Shown here in pieces: positions 1-8,952 of a stretch of DNA of 20,109 bases (position 1 is the first letter of the stretch; each line of letters begins with the position of its first letter). Source of the stretch: AR5 sp035762565 (GTDB lineage Bacteria; Methylomirabilota; Methylomirabilia; Rokubacteriales; CSP1-6); contig DASTOJ010000306.1 in assembly GCA_035762565.1 (NCBI GenBank), positions 1-20,109 on the forward strand, given 5' to 3'. The notes below the pieces were generated by a model, which worked only from the letters and a program-made list of their open reading frames with translations, was not told where the DNA came from and did not search any database. The translations under genes were made by a program, and so were the position numbers.

Positions 1-726
1 CGCCAGCCCGATCGAGGTGAGCATGGTCGCCAGGCCGAGGAAGACGACGACGGCGAGCATCCGGGTGATGACGTCGGCGGCGTCCGGCCCGGCGGCCAGG
101 GCGGACTTGGCGCCGCGGAAGGACGCCATCCCGAGCACGGAGATGGGGATCACGGCGACGAGGAGCAGCACGAACAGGAGCCGCGCCCGCACCGGCAGCC
201 GCGGCGCCCCCCGCACCGCCGTGACCCCGCCCTCCGGGAAGTACGCCGGCAGCTCCCGCCGCCACCTCCGCTCGACGATGAGGAAGGCGAGCACGGTGGC
301 GGCGCTGCCGCTGATGACGGTGATGCCGAACATCCGGCGGAGGGAATCGCCCGGCGCGAACGTCCCGAAGAGCATCTGGGCGCCGACGCCCCAGATGCCG
401 CCGGCCAGCGCCCAGCCGAGCAGGGTGACGAACGCGACGAAGTAGGGCAGCTGGAGCGCGCGGCGGCGGGCGAGGTCGCCGGCCGGCCCCGGCGGCGGGG
501 GCAGCGCCGCCGCCAGCGGGCGGTTCCACAGCACGGCGAGCCCGAAGCCGAGGGCGATGAGGCCGCCGAAGCCGGCCACGAAGTACGCGATCTCACCGGC
601 GGTCGGCGGGCGTTCGAACGCCTCGTAGTCCACGAACCGGAAGTACGCATAGGTGACGAGCGCGCCGACCAAGTTGGCCTGCCACGCCGTCCCCCGCAGA
701 TAGCGCTGCGCGGTACCCAGCTTCAT
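1..726 (-). CDS. Membrane sensor protein, N-terminal part (probable adenylate/guanylate cyclase), cut by the window edge
   Basis: An open frame runs on the minus strand from an ATG at 726 to base 1 with no stop, so 242 residues are visible and the C-terminus lies outside. A GGAAGAGG Shine-Dalgarno (732-739) sits about five bases upstream and supports the start. The translation begins MKLGTAQRYLRGTAWQANLV and has about six hydrophobic spans (roughly residues 18-30, 46-67, 93-120, 131-152, 181-203 and 219-242), with a proline-rich cytoplasmic-type loop near 70-85. No soluble domain is visible. The pattern resembles the membrane module of bacterial class III adenylate/guanylate cyclases, in which the last helix leads into HAMP and then the cyclase domain. 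That function is inference; a histidine kinase or other HAMP protein is possible. It is divergent from the DAHP synthase gene, with 100 bp between the starts. Confidence 0.6.
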   Translation of the reverse strand, partial: MKLGTAQRYLRGTAWQANLVGALVTYAYFRFVDYEAFERPPTAGEIAYFVAGFGGLIALGFGLAVLWNRPLAAALPPPPGPAGDLARRRALQLPYFVAFVTLLGWALAGGIWGVGAQMLFGTFAPGDSLRRMFGITVISGSAATVLAFLIVERRWRRELPAYFPEGGVTAVRGAPRLPVRARLLFVLLLVAVIPISVLGMASFRGAKSALAAGPDAADVITRMLAVVVFLGLATMLTSIGLA

Positions 727-768
727 GTCGTCCTCTTCCCGGCCGCCCGCCGCCGGCCGCCTGTCCGG

Positions 769-791
769 ATTCTACGCGCCGGGTTTAGAAT
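769..791. promoter_or_regulatory. Inverted repeat with two opposed -10-like hexamers in the divergent intergenic region
   Basis: ATTCTA (769-774) and TAGAAT (786-791) form a perfect 6-bp inverted repeat with an 11-base spacer. Read on the plus strand, TAGAAT lies 35 bases before the DAHP synthase ATG and is a fair sigma-70 -10 box. Read on the minus strand, the first arm is also TAGAAT, 42 bases before the membrane-protein ATG. No good -35 box is visible for either, so divergent promoters are suggested, not shown. A dimeric repressor site is the alternative. Confidence 0.3.
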
Positions 792-806
792 GAGGCGCCC
801 GAACCC

Positions 807-815
807 AAGGAGGAG
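807..815 (+). promoter_or_regulatory. Strong Shine-Dalgarno of the DAHP synthase gene
   Basis: AAGGAGGAG is an almost perfect anti-16S match, ending 11 bases before the ATG at 827. It decides that start over frames opening further upstream. Confidence 0.7.
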
Positions 816-826
816 CCACGCCGCCG

Positions 827-1891
<1,065 letters not shown>

Positions 1892-3001
1892 TCAGCCGTC
1901 GACGGCCGACAGCACCAGCCGGACGAACCCGTCGATGCTCGCCTTGTCGATCCAGCGGGCGACGACCACCAGGTCGTGCTCGGGGTCGATCCAGATGATG
2001 CTGCTGCCGGCCCCGCGCGCCGCATAGGCCGTGGCCGGGGCGCTCGCGTACTGCGCGCGGGCCGTGTTGAGCCACCACATCAGGCCGTACTGCGGGTTCA
2101 CCGGACACGGCCGCCGGAGCTCCGCCAGCCAGCCGGCGTCGAGCAGGCGGCGATCGCCCCACAGCCCCTGGCGGTGCACGAGCAGGCCCAGGCGCGCGTG
2201 GTCGCGCGTGGACATCCAGAGGCCGCCGCCCCAGTGCGAGCCGCCCGGCACCGACGGCAGCCGCCGGCCGTCCAGCTCGATCCATGAGTTCCGGTAGGGC
2301 TGCCACACCCACGCGTCGCTGGCCCCGATGGGGTCCATCACTGCCTCGCGCAGCACGTCGGCGAGCGGCCGGCGGAAGAGCTGGAGCAGCGACAGGCTCA
2401 GGCGGTTCACGCGGACGTCGTTGTACTCCCAGTACGTGCCCGGCGGCCGCAGCGGGCGCGGGCGGCCCTTGTCCGGGTCGAAGTCGCTCTTGCCGAGGTC
2501 CCGGTTGTGGTCGATCGTGTCGGGCTTGTCCCACACGGTCCCCTGCCACTCGCTCGTCTGCTGCAGCAGGTGGCGCCACGTGATCGTCCGGTTCTGCGGC
2601 GAGTCGAACGCGTCGTCCAGCCCGTGGCCGCCGACGGCGTCGTCGAGATCGCGGATGAGCCCCCGGGCCACCGCCACTCCCGCCAGGATCGCGAGATAGC
2701 TCTTGGCGATGCTGAACGACATGTCGACGCGCTCGGTGTCGCCCCACTCGGCCACGACGTACCCGCCGCGGACGACGACGCCGTTGAGCTCCTCGCGCGG
2801 GAGGATGGGACCGAGCACCTCGGAGTCGGCCGGCTCGTCGGCGACGCCGACGAAGCGGCCCGACCTGGTCTTGAAATCACGCGCCCACCGGCTCTCGTGG
2901 GCCCGGTGATACTCGATGGCCGCGTCGAGCGCGTCGCCGCGCAGGCCGAGCGCCTCGGGCGGCCGGGTCTCCCACTTGCCGGGCGGCGGGACGTGGCTCA
3001 T
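1892..3001 (-). CDS. Serine hydrolase of the beta-lactamase/penicillin-binding (class C-like) fold
   Basis: The 369-residue product starts at ATG 3001 (MSHVPPPGKWETRPPEALGL); longer starts would run into the divergent gene's leader. The nucleophile motif is SIAK (Ser97-x-x-Lys100) in a DMSFSIAKSYLAIL context. The second motif appears as YND (Tyr193-Asn194), in a WEYNDVRVNR segment, rather than the classic YxN. SHWGGGLWMSTRDHARLGLL (255-274) is the usual strand and helix before the third motif, which is probably near ARGAGSS (328-334). Relatives include esterases, D-aminopeptidases and EstB-type enzymes, so the substrate is unknown and a true beta-lactamase is not implied. No signal peptide or membrane span is visible, which suggests a cytoplasmic enzyme. 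It converges on the DAHP synthase gene with zero bases between stops. Confidence 0.85.
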   Translation of the reverse strand: MSHVPPPGKWETRPPEALGLRGDALDAAIEYHRAHESRWARDFKTRSGRFVGVADEPADSEVLGPILPREELNGVVVRGGYVVAEWGDTERVDMSFSIAKSYLAILAGVAVARGLIRDLDDAVGGHGLDDAFDSPQNRTITWRHLLQQTSEWQGTVWDKPDTIDHNRDLGKSDFDPDKGRPRPLRPPGTYWEYNDVRVNRLSLSLLQLFRRPLADVLREAVMDPIGASDAWVWQPYRNSWIELDGRRLPSVPGGSHWGGGLWMSTRDHARLGLLVHRQGLWGDRRLLDAGWLAELRRPCPVNPQYGLMWWLNTARAQYASAPATAYAARGAGSSIIWIDPEHDLVVVARWIDKASIDGFVRLVLSAVDG

Positions 3002-3009
3002 GCCCGCAG

Positions 3010-3018
3010 ATGCTACCA
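3010..3018 (-). promoter_or_regulatory. Extended -10-like element immediately before the serine hydrolase start
   Basis: On the minus strand the sequence reads TGGTAGCAT, a TGn plus TAnnAT extended -10 pattern, with only eight bases between it and the ATG at 3001. No convincing -35 box lies 17 bases upstream. If it works as a promoter, the transcript would begin at or next to the start codon, giving a leaderless message. No Shine-Dalgarno is evident, which fits. Confidence 0.3.
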
Positions 3019-3093
3019 CCTGGTCTGGGGGCCCGCACGGCGCCCGGGCGTTGGACCGCGGCCGCGAGCGAGGGAAAGTCGAGGGCACGACGA

Positions 3094-5106
3094 TTGCTCG
3101 ACGACTGCGCGGTGTCCTACCCGTTTAACGCGTCGCGCAGCGTCCTGGCGGCCGTCCTGGTCCTCGGCCTGGTGATCGCAGGTGCCGGGCCAGCCGGCTC
3201 CGCTGAGCGAGTGAACGATTCCGACCGCGACGCCAGTAATGCCGACGATCTCGTCTTCGCCAAGAGCGGTGGTGGCGGCGGCGGTGGGTCGGGCGGCGGC
3301 GGTGGTGGTGGGTCGGGTGGCGGCGGCGGCGCGGGCGGCGGCAGCGGCGGGTCGGGTGGCGGCTCCGGTGGTGGCGGCGCGGGCGGCGGCGGTGCTGGTA
3401 CTGGCGGCGGCGGGGCCGGCGGCGCGGGAGCCCCCGGTGGTGGAGAGGCTGGGTCCGTCGGTGGCGGCGCCGCGGGATCAGGCGCCGGAAGCCTCGGCGG
3501 GGGAGATGGCGCTGTCGACGGGTCCGCCGCATCAGCCACGAGCGCGTCGGCTGCACTGCTCGCGCAGGCCCGGGCGGCGCTGGGGAGGCGCGATTTCCGC
3601 GAGGCGCTCGGCCACGCCGAGGCGGTGGTGCGCGCCGGCGCGCCCGACTCCCTGAGGGCGCCCGCGCTCCTGGTCTCCGGCGATGCCGCGTATGCGTTGC
3701 AGTCGTACGGACCGGCCGCCGCCCGCTACGAGGAGTACCTCGCGAAGCACCGCCTGGCGCCGGACGCAGCTCGCGCCGCCATGGCGCTGGGCTGGGCGGA
3801 GCTCCGCAACGGCCGGCGCGAGCGCGCTCGACAGGCATGGACGCGCGTCGCCGATCACTTCGCCGGTGATGCGCGGGCACCCCTGGCGCTGGCGCTGGCG
3901 GCCGAGGTCGCGTCACCGGCGAGGAAAGTGGCAGCGGGCGAGCGACTCATCACGCAGTACCCGGCGAGTTCTCAGGCCGGGGTCGCGCGGCTGAACCGAT
4001 CGATCGTCGCGCTCCGCGCCCAGCGCGAGGGCGACGCCGTTCGCGATCTCGACGAGGTGATCCGCACCCACGGCGTCGCGGTGATCGGCGCGCGCCGTGC
4101 GCTTTCCAGCGCGCTCGCGACGCCAGGCGGGGAGGCCGCCCTGGAGCCCACGGCCCGCCCGAGGACCCCGGCATCCGGCGACCAGCTCCTCGAGCGGTTC
4201 GGCCTCGCCCTCGACGAGCAGGATGACAATGGCGCGTTCCTGCTGCACGGCCTCGTGCTTCTCGCCGCCGCGGACCACGGCTGGTCCAGCGCGCTCGTCG
4301 GCACCCTGGCCAGCCGGCTCGCCGAGGTCTTCCCCTCGCACGACGCCGCGCCCTCGTTGCTCGCGCGCGTCGCCGCGTCGGCGGCGACGGCCAGCCAGTG
4401 GCCGACCGCCCGCCGGGCCTACGAGACTCTGCTCACGCGTTACCCCGGCACGCCGATCGCCAAGCAGGCCCGGATCCCGTTCGCCGAGGTCCTGCTCCAG
4501 ACCGGCTCGCCCGCCAGCCTTCTCTCGCACGCGCGGCTGCTGGAAGAGTTCGGGCAGCCTGAACGAGCCGAACCCCTCCTGCGCAGCGCGGTCGAGCACG
4601 GCCACGGCGAGGTCACGGCCGAGGCCGCGTACCGGCTCGGCCAGCGCCTGCGAGCCCGTGGAGACCACACCAACGCGGTCGAGTGGTACATGACTGCCGC
4701 GTATGTGGCCGAGCGCTCGAGTTGGGGGCCGCTCGCGCTGCTGAGCGCTGGGACGTCCTTGACCGCGCTGGGGGAGACGGACGTTGCGCTGGCCGTTTAC
4801 CAGAAGCTCGCGGCTGACGGCGGCGAGACGGGCGGCGAGGCCGCGTATCGCGCCGGCGAGCTGTTCCACGGCGCCGGCCGCCACGGCGACGCGCTGTGGA
4901 TGTTCCTGACCTCTGCCCACGTGACCCCCGGCTCACCAGCCGAGGGCCGCGCCCTGGTGGCCGCCCTGCAATGCCTGATGGCGATCGGCGACCACCGCTC
5001 GGCCGAGGCCGTCTACGACCGCCTCCTGAAATCGAGCGCCGTCAGGCCGGAAGTGCTTGTACAAGCCCGCAACGCGTTGCAGAACGGCCGATCGGGCGCG
5101 CAGTGA
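3094..5106 (+). CDS. Exported glycine-rich TPR-repeat protein
   Basis: The protein has about 670 residues. A TTG at 3094 is preferred because GAGGG lies eight bases upstream; GTG at 3112 (weaker ribosome site) and ATG at 3010 (only eight bases from the divergent gene) are in-frame alternatives. A signal peptide with core VLAAVLVLGLVIAGAG ends in a likely AGSA-E cleavage site near residue 37. Residues about 58-139 are nearly all Gly, Ser and Ala. From about 150 to the end the chain is alpha-helical with repeated tetratricopeptide-like units (for example AARYEEYLAKH, ARQAWTRVADHF, ARRAYETLLTRYPGTPIAKQ, AVEWYMTAAYVAERS). TPR proteins of this kind are periplasmic scaffolds that bind partner proteins. 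The partner is unknown, no enzyme motif is seen, and the gene stands alone between a divergent hydrolase and the convergent liv operon. Confidence 0.75.
   Translation: MLDDCAVSYPFNASRSVLAAVLVLGLVIAGAGPAGSAERVNDSDRDASNADDLVFAKSGGGGGGGSGGGGGGGSGGGGGAGGGSGGSGGGSGGGGAGGGGAGTGGGGAGGAGAPGGGEAGSVGGGAAGSGAGSLGGGDGAVDGSAASATSASAALLAQARAALGRRDFREALGHAEAVVRAGAPDSLRAPALLVSGDAAYALQSYGPAAARYEEYLAKHRLAPDAARAAMALGWAELRNGRRERARQAWTRVADHFAGDARAPLALALAAEVASPARKVAAGERLITQYPASSQAGVARLNRSIVALRAQREGDAVRDLDEVIRTHGVAVIGARRALSSALATPGGEAALEPTARPRTPASGDQLLERFGLALDEQDDNGAFLLHGLVLLAAADHGWSSALVGTLASRLAEVFPSHDAAPSLLARVAASAATASQWPTARRAYETLLTRYPGTPIAKQARIPFAEVLLQTGSPASLLSHARLLEEFGQPERAEPLLRSAVEHGHGEVTAEAAYRLGQRLRARGDHTNAVEWYMTAAYVAERSSWGPLALLSAGTSLTALGETDVALAVYQKLAADGGETGGEAAYRAGELFHGAGRHGDALWMFLTSAHVTPGSPAEGRALVAALQCLMAIGDHRSAEAVYDRLLKSSAVRPEVLVQARNALQNGRSGAQ
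3265..3510 (+). repeat. Low-complexity glycine/serine-coding GGY/GGC tract
   Basis: About 80 codons are dominated by GGC/GGT with interspersed AGC, TCG and GCG, coding runs of G7-S, G5-A and similar units. It is an in-frame degenerate microsatellite-like tract inside the exported TPR protein, placed between the signal peptide and the helical repeats. It probably acts as a flexible linker and is prone to length change. Confidence 0.85.
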
Positions 5107-5130
5107 GACGCCGCCGGGAACGCGGTCCTC

Positions 5131-6111
5131 TCAGTGCCCCAGCCGCCGCGGGATCATCGGCTCGGCGCCGATCCCGAACCATCGGTACGCGTACCGCCGA
5201 AGCGCGCCGGCAAGCCCGAACGGCATGAACAGGATGGTGACGACCATGATGAGCCCGTAGACCAGCGCCTGCCAGACGTCCAGCCCCGCCAGCAGCTCGG
5301 GCAGGAAGATCAAGAAGCACGCCCCCAGTACCGACCCCAGCAGTGACGCCAGCCCGCCCAGGATGATGATGGTGATGAACTGGATGGAGAGGAAGAAGCT
5401 GAACTCCTGCGGGTCGAGGAAGCCCACGATGAAGGCGCTCAGCCCGCCGGCGAGGCCGGTATAGAGGGCGCTGAGGGCGAAGGCGATGGTCTTGTACCGG
5501 GCCAGGTTCACGCCCATGGCGGCCGCGGCGCGCTCGTTGTCGCGGATGGCGAGGAACGCGCGGCCCAGGCGGCCGCGCACGAGGTTGCGGGCGACGGCCA
5601 GCATCGCCACGGTGACGACGAGCAGCAGGTAGTACTTGCGGGTGTCGGTGTCGAACGTCAGGCCCAGGAGCGAGGCGGGTTGCACCTTCATGCCCTCCGA
5701 GCCGTGGGTGAGGACCGCGAGTTGCAGCAGCATCTCCTGCACGATCAGCGTGAAGCCGAGCGTGGCCATGGCGAGGTAGAGCCCGCTCAGCCGCAGGCAC
5801 GGCAACCCCAGCAGGTAGCCCACGAGCGCCGTGAAGAGCGCGGCGGCCACGAGGCACAACACCGACGGCCACTGCCAGCGCTCGGCCAGCACGGCGGCCG
5901 TGTAGGCTCCGATCGCGAAGAACGCCGCGTGGCCGAGCGAAACCTGGCCGGCATAGCCCGTCAGCAAGTTGAGGCCCAGCGCCACCAGCACGTAGACGAA
6001 CAACCGCGTCATCACGTAGAGGACGTAGTTGTCGGCCACGCCGGGCAGGATCAGCAGGATCAGCCCGAGCGCGACCAGCGCGAGGCCGCCGAGCCACCGG
6101 CGCCAGCGCAC
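5131..6111 (-). CDS. livM: Branched-chain amino acid ABC transporter permease LivM
   Basis: This is one of two inner-membrane permeases of a high-affinity branched-chain amino acid-type (HAAT) importer. The 326-residue protein starts at GTG 6111, four bases after the livH stop, which implies translational coupling. It is highly hydrophobic with eight to ten membrane spans. Family marks are GYAGQVSLGHAAFF (52-65), SGLYLAMATLGF (109-120) and the cytoplasmic coupling loop GRAFLAIRDNERAAAAMG (183-200), which contacts the ATPases. ITIIILGGLASLLGSVLG (246-263) is the conserved penultimate span. It ends the five-gene liv operon and converges on the TPR gene with 24 bp between stops. These families also carry amides, urea or aromatic acids in environmental bacteria, so the exact substrate is open. 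Confidence 0.92.
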   Translation of the reverse strand: MRWRRWLGGLALVALGLILLILPGVADNYVLYVMTRLFVYVLVALGLNLLTGYAGQVSLGHAAFFAIGAYTAAVLAERWQWPSVLCLVAAALFTALVGYLLGLPCLRLSGLYLAMATLGFTLIVQEMLLQLAVLTHGSEGMKVQPASLLGLTFDTDTRKYYLLLVVTVAMLAVARNLVRGRLGRAFLAIRDNERAAAAMGVNLARYKTIAFALSALYTGLAGGLSAFIVGFLDPQEFSFFLSIQFITIIILGGLASLLGSVLGACFLIFLPELLAGLDVWQALVYGLIMVVTILFMPFGLAGALRRYAYRWFGIGAEPMIPRRLGH

Positions 6112-6115
6112 GCGG

Positions 6116-6991
6116 TCACACCCTCCGGACCGGCGCGGCGCCGAAGAGGCCGGCGGGGCGGACCACGAGAACGAGGATCAGCAGGATGTAGGTGGAGACC
6201 TGCTTGATGCCGGCGTTGAAGAAATAGCCCGAGAGGTTCTCGATGACGCCCAGGAGCATGCCGCCGACGATCGCGCCGGGGATGCTGCCGAAGCCGCCCA
6301 GGATCGCCCCGGCGAAGGCCTTGACGCCGATGAAGCCGAGGTTGGGATCGAGGTAGATGATGGGGGCGATCAGCACGCCGGCGACGCCGCCGATGGCCGC
6401 GCTGATCGCCCACGTCAGCGAGAAGATCCGCGAGACGCTCACGCCCATGAGCCGCGCCGCCGTCTGGCTCTGGGCGGTGGCCCGCATGGCCGTGCCCGTC
6501 TTCGTCAGCCTGAAGAAGAGATAGAGGACCACCATGATCGCCAGCGACGAGGCGATGACGCCCACGTCCATCGCCGTGAACTGCACGAAGCCGATTCGCA
6601 CGGGATCCTTCGAGAAGATCGTCGGCAGCGGCAGCACGTCGTAGCCGTAGACGATGCCGGCCGAGGAGCGCAGCACGATCGAGGCGCCGATGGTGGCGAT
6701 GACGATGCTGAAGATCGGCGCGTCCATGATGGGCCGGACCACGATGCGCTCCAGCACCACGCCCATGAAGCCCGACAGCACGATGGTCGCGACCAGGACC
6801 AGGCCGTAGGGGATGCCGAACCCGATCAGGAGCGTGTAGCTCATGAACCCGCTCGCCATCACGAACTCGCCCTGGGCGAAGTTGACGACGTCGGTCGCCT
6901 TGAAGATCAGGACGAAGCCGAGCGCGATGAGGGCGTAGACGCACCCGGTGGCGAGCCCGCTCACGACCTGGCTGGTCAGGATCTCGGTCAT
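6116..6991 (-). CDS. livH: Branched-chain amino acid ABC transporter permease LivH
   Basis: The partner permease of LivM has 291 residues, close to the roughly 300 of E. coli LivH. The ATG at 6991 lies three bases after the stop of the binding-protein gene. Family signatures are VNFAQGEFVM (36-45), the coupling loop TGTAMRATAQSQTAARLMGV (165-184), GGFGSIPGAIVGG (232-244) and VRPAGLFG (277-284) near the end. About eight hydrophobic spans are visible. Together LivH and LivM form the membrane pore fed by the periplasmic LivK-like protein and driven by LivG and LivF. Nothing suggests damage. The transported ligand cannot be read from the permease. Confidence 0.93.
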   Translation of the reverse strand: MTEILTSQVVSGLATGCVYALIALGFVLIFKATDVVNFAQGEFVMASGFMSYTLLIGFGIPYGLVLVATIVLSGFMGVVLERIVVRPIMDAPIFSIVIATIGASIVLRSSAGIVYGYDVLPLPTIFSKDPVRIGFVQFTAMDVGVIASSLAIMVVLYLFFRLTKTGTAMRATAQSQTAARLMGVSVSRIFSLTWAISAAIGGVAGVLIAPIIYLDPNLGFIGVKAFAGAILGGFGSIPGAIVGGMLLGVIENLSGYFFNAGIKQVSTYILLILVLVVRPAGLFGAAPVRRV

Positions 6992-6994
6992 GGC

Positions 6995-8170
6995 CTACTT
7001 GCGGCCCACCTCCTTGAGCTCCACCCAGTCGCCGGCCTTCGCCCACTTGCCGTCCTTCACGACGACGAAGCGGCCGGCGTTGCTCATGCCCCGGCGGTTG
7101 TCGCCGCCGTAGGTGTACTTCATGCCCCAGCCTGGATCCCAGTCCTTGATGGACTCGATGGCCTTGAGCACGGTGTCGCGGGTGAGGTTCTTCCCGGCGC
7201 GCTGCAGGGCCTCCACGAACACCGCTGCCTTCTGGTAGCCGTACAGGTTCGTGGTGTCGATCGGCAGGCCCGGGAAGTGCTTGGCCATGTCGGCCCGGTA
7301 TTGGTCGAGGAACGCGCCGGAGTCCGTGGGCAGCGGATAGACCTCCACGCCCATGAGCCCCTCGACGTGCTTGCCGCCCAGCTCGATCGTCTTGGCCAGC
7401 ACGATCGGCGAGGGGCCGATGAACAGCGGCTTGTAGCCGATGGCGGCGCACTGCTCGGCCAGGCGCGGCGGCTCGCGGTACACGGCCTGCAGGATCACCG
7501 CTTCCGCGCCCGACTCCTTCAGCTTCGCCGCCTGCGAGCTGAAGTCGATGTCGGCGCGCTTGTAGTCGACCTCCGCCACGTAGGCGAGGTCGTGCTGATG
7601 CTTGAGGCGGGCCTTGCCGGCGAGATGCCCGTCGAGCCCGTACTCGTCGTCCTGGTAGAAGCTGGCGATCTTCCGGATCTTCCGTTCCTTCACCAGGTAA
7701 TCGACGATGAGGCCGGTCTGGTCGGCATACGTGGCGAGATCGCCGACGTGCCACTTGCCCGACGTGGTCCAGATACTGGCCAGCGTGGCCGGGAAGATGT
7801 TGGGAACCTTCCTCTCTTGCAGGTAGTCCATCACCGCCTTGGTCGTCGGCGTGCCCAGGTGGCCCATCATCACGAACACCTTGTCGCGCTCGACCAGGCG
7901 CTTGGCGTTCGTCACGGCCTTGGGCGGCTGGTAGACGTGGTCGTAGGCGATCAACCGGATCTTGCGGCCGTGCACGCCGCCGGCGGCGTTGGCGCGGTTG
8001 AACATCGCCTCCATGCCGGCCTTGATGTTGACGCCCCAGTTGGCCACCGCGCCGGTCAGGTCGAGACCGGCGCCGATGACGATCTCCTTGTCGGTGATGC
8101 CGTCCTCCGCCCAGACCGGGCCACCCGCGAGGAGGACCATGAGCCCGAGGATGCCGAGGAGCCATTTCAT
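6995..8170 (-). CDS. livK: Periplasmic substrate-binding protein of the Liv-type ABC transporter
   Basis: The 391-residue type I periplasmic binding protein captures the ligand and delivers it to LivHM. The start at ATG 8170 is fixed by AAGGAGAG (8177-8184) six bases upstream and by an immediate signal peptide: MKWLLG, hydrophobic core GILGLMVLLAGG, likely cleavage after VWA near residue 21. The mature start EIVIGAGLDLTGAVANWGVNIKAG (about 29-52) and the following FNRANAAGGVHGRKIRLIAYD are typical of the Peripla_BP_6 family. The mid-region segment SGAEAVILQAVYREPPRLAEQCAAIGYKP is also typical. Relatives bind leucine, isoleucine and valine but also short amides, glutamate-type or aromatic ligands. 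It sits between the ATPase genes and the permease genes. Confidence 0.9.
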   Translation of the reverse strand: MKWLLGILGLMVLLAGGPVWAEDGITDKEIVIGAGLDLTGAVANWGVNIKAGMEAMFNRANAAGGVHGRKIRLIAYDHVYQPPKAVTNAKRLVERDKVFVMMGHLGTPTTKAVMDYLQERKVPNIFPATLASIWTTSGKWHVGDLATYADQTGLIVDYLVKERKIRKIASFYQDDEYGLDGHLAGKARLKHQHDLAYVAEVDYKRADIDFSSQAAKLKESGAEAVILQAVYREPPRLAEQCAAIGYKPLFIGPSPIVLAKTIELGGKHVEGLMGVEVYPLPTDSGAFLDQYRADMAKHFPGLPIDTTNLYGYQKAAVFVEALQRAGKNLTRDTVLKAIESIKDWDPGWGMKYTYGGDNRRGMSNAGRFVVVKDGKWAKAGDWVELKEVGRK

Positions 8171-8176
8171 GGCGCG

Positions 8177-8184
8177 CTCTCCTT
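8177..8184 (-). promoter_or_regulatory. Shine-Dalgarno of the binding-protein gene
   Basis: AAGGAGAG on the minus strand, six bases before ATG 8170. It is a canonical ribosome site in an operon where livF, livH and livM start at or within a few bases of the previous stop. This fits the higher expression usually needed for the binding protein, and it rules out much longer upstream starts in the same frame. Confidence 0.7.
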
Positions 8185-8202
8185 TCCTGTGCGTCCTGTG
8201 GG

Positions 8203-8952
8203 TCATCGCTGCCCGAGGTACGACCGGCGCACGCGGTCGTCGCGCAGCAGCTGCTGGCTGTCGCCGGCGAGCGCGATCGTCCCCGTCTCGAGCACGTAGC
8301 CGTAGTCGGCGATCGACAGCGCCTTGTTGGCGTTCTGCTCGACCAGCAGCACCGTGGTGCCGCCGGCGTGGATCTCGCGGATGATGCGGAAGATCTCCTC
8401 GACGAGCATGGGGGCCAGGCCGAGCGAGGGCTCGTCGAGGAGCATGAGCGCCGGCTCGGCCATGAGCGCGCGCCCGATCGCCAGCATCTGCTGCTCGCCG
8501 CCGCTGAGCGTCCCCGCCAGCTGGGCGCGCCGCTCGGCCAGGATCGGAAAGCAGGCGTTCACGCGCTCGAGCGACGTCTGGATCGCGCGCTTGTCCCGGC
8601 GCGCGTAGGCGCCCATCCTGAGGTTCTCGAGCACCGTGAGCTCCGGGAAGAGCTCGCGCCCCTCGGGGACGTGCGAGATGCCCCGGCGCACGATGGTCTC
8701 GCAGGGCAGCGTGTCGATCCGCTGCCCCCGGAAGCTGATCGTGCCGCGCGAGGCGGGCACCAGGCCCGAGATGCACTTGAGGGTCGTGGACTTGCCGGCG
8801 CCGTTGGCGCCGAGCAGCGTCACGATCGAGCCCTCGGGCACCTTGAACGAGATGCCCTTGAGGGCCTGGATGCTGCCGTAGAACGTCTCGATCCCGTCGA
8901 GGACGAGCAACGGCGGACCCGGAACACCCGACCGCTCAGGCCTCGACGACAC
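8203..8952 (-). CDS. livF: Branched-chain amino acid ABC transporter ATP-binding protein LivF
   Basis: This 249-residue ATPase subunit pairs with LivG on the cytoplasmic side. It starts with GTG at 8952, overlapping the end of livG by 17 bases. Walker A is GANGAGKST (48-56), the ABC signature LSGGEQQ (149-155) and Walker B ALMLLDEPS (168-176). The switch position reads LVEQNANKAL, where LivF proteins have VEQN instead of the usual His-Asp, which separates it from LivG. ISHVPEGRELFPELTVLENL (92-111) is also LivF-typical. An about 13-residue extra N-terminal stretch precedes the family start at LLVLDGIETFYG, so a later start is possible but no better codon is obvious. Confidence 0.94.
   Translation of the reverse strand: MSSRPERSGVPGPPLLVLDGIETFYGSIQALKGISFKVPEGSIVTLLGANGAGKSTTLKCISGLVPASRGTISFRGQRIDTLPCETIVRRGISHVPEGRELFPELTVLENLRMGAYARRDKRAIQTSLERVNACFPILAERRAQLAGTLSGGEQQMLAIGRALMAEPALMLLDEPSLGLAPMLVEEIFRIIREIHAGGTTVLLVEQNANKALSIADYGYVLETGTIALAGDSQQLLRDDRVRRSYLGQR

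Noticed and set aside
17..650. Plus- and minus-strand frames within the first 650 bases.
   Set aside because: Ser/Arg-rich translations; the membrane-protein frame that runs off the left edge explains the region better.
5107..5130. Possible bidirectional terminator between the TPR gene and livM.
   Set aside because: Only a 4-bp CCGC/GCGG stem is visible and there is no T-run.
6029..8299. Long open frames on both strands across livM, livH and livK in other frames (about 700-750 codons).
   Set aside because: Asp/His/Arg-rich translations without domains, while the liv frames show full family motifs.
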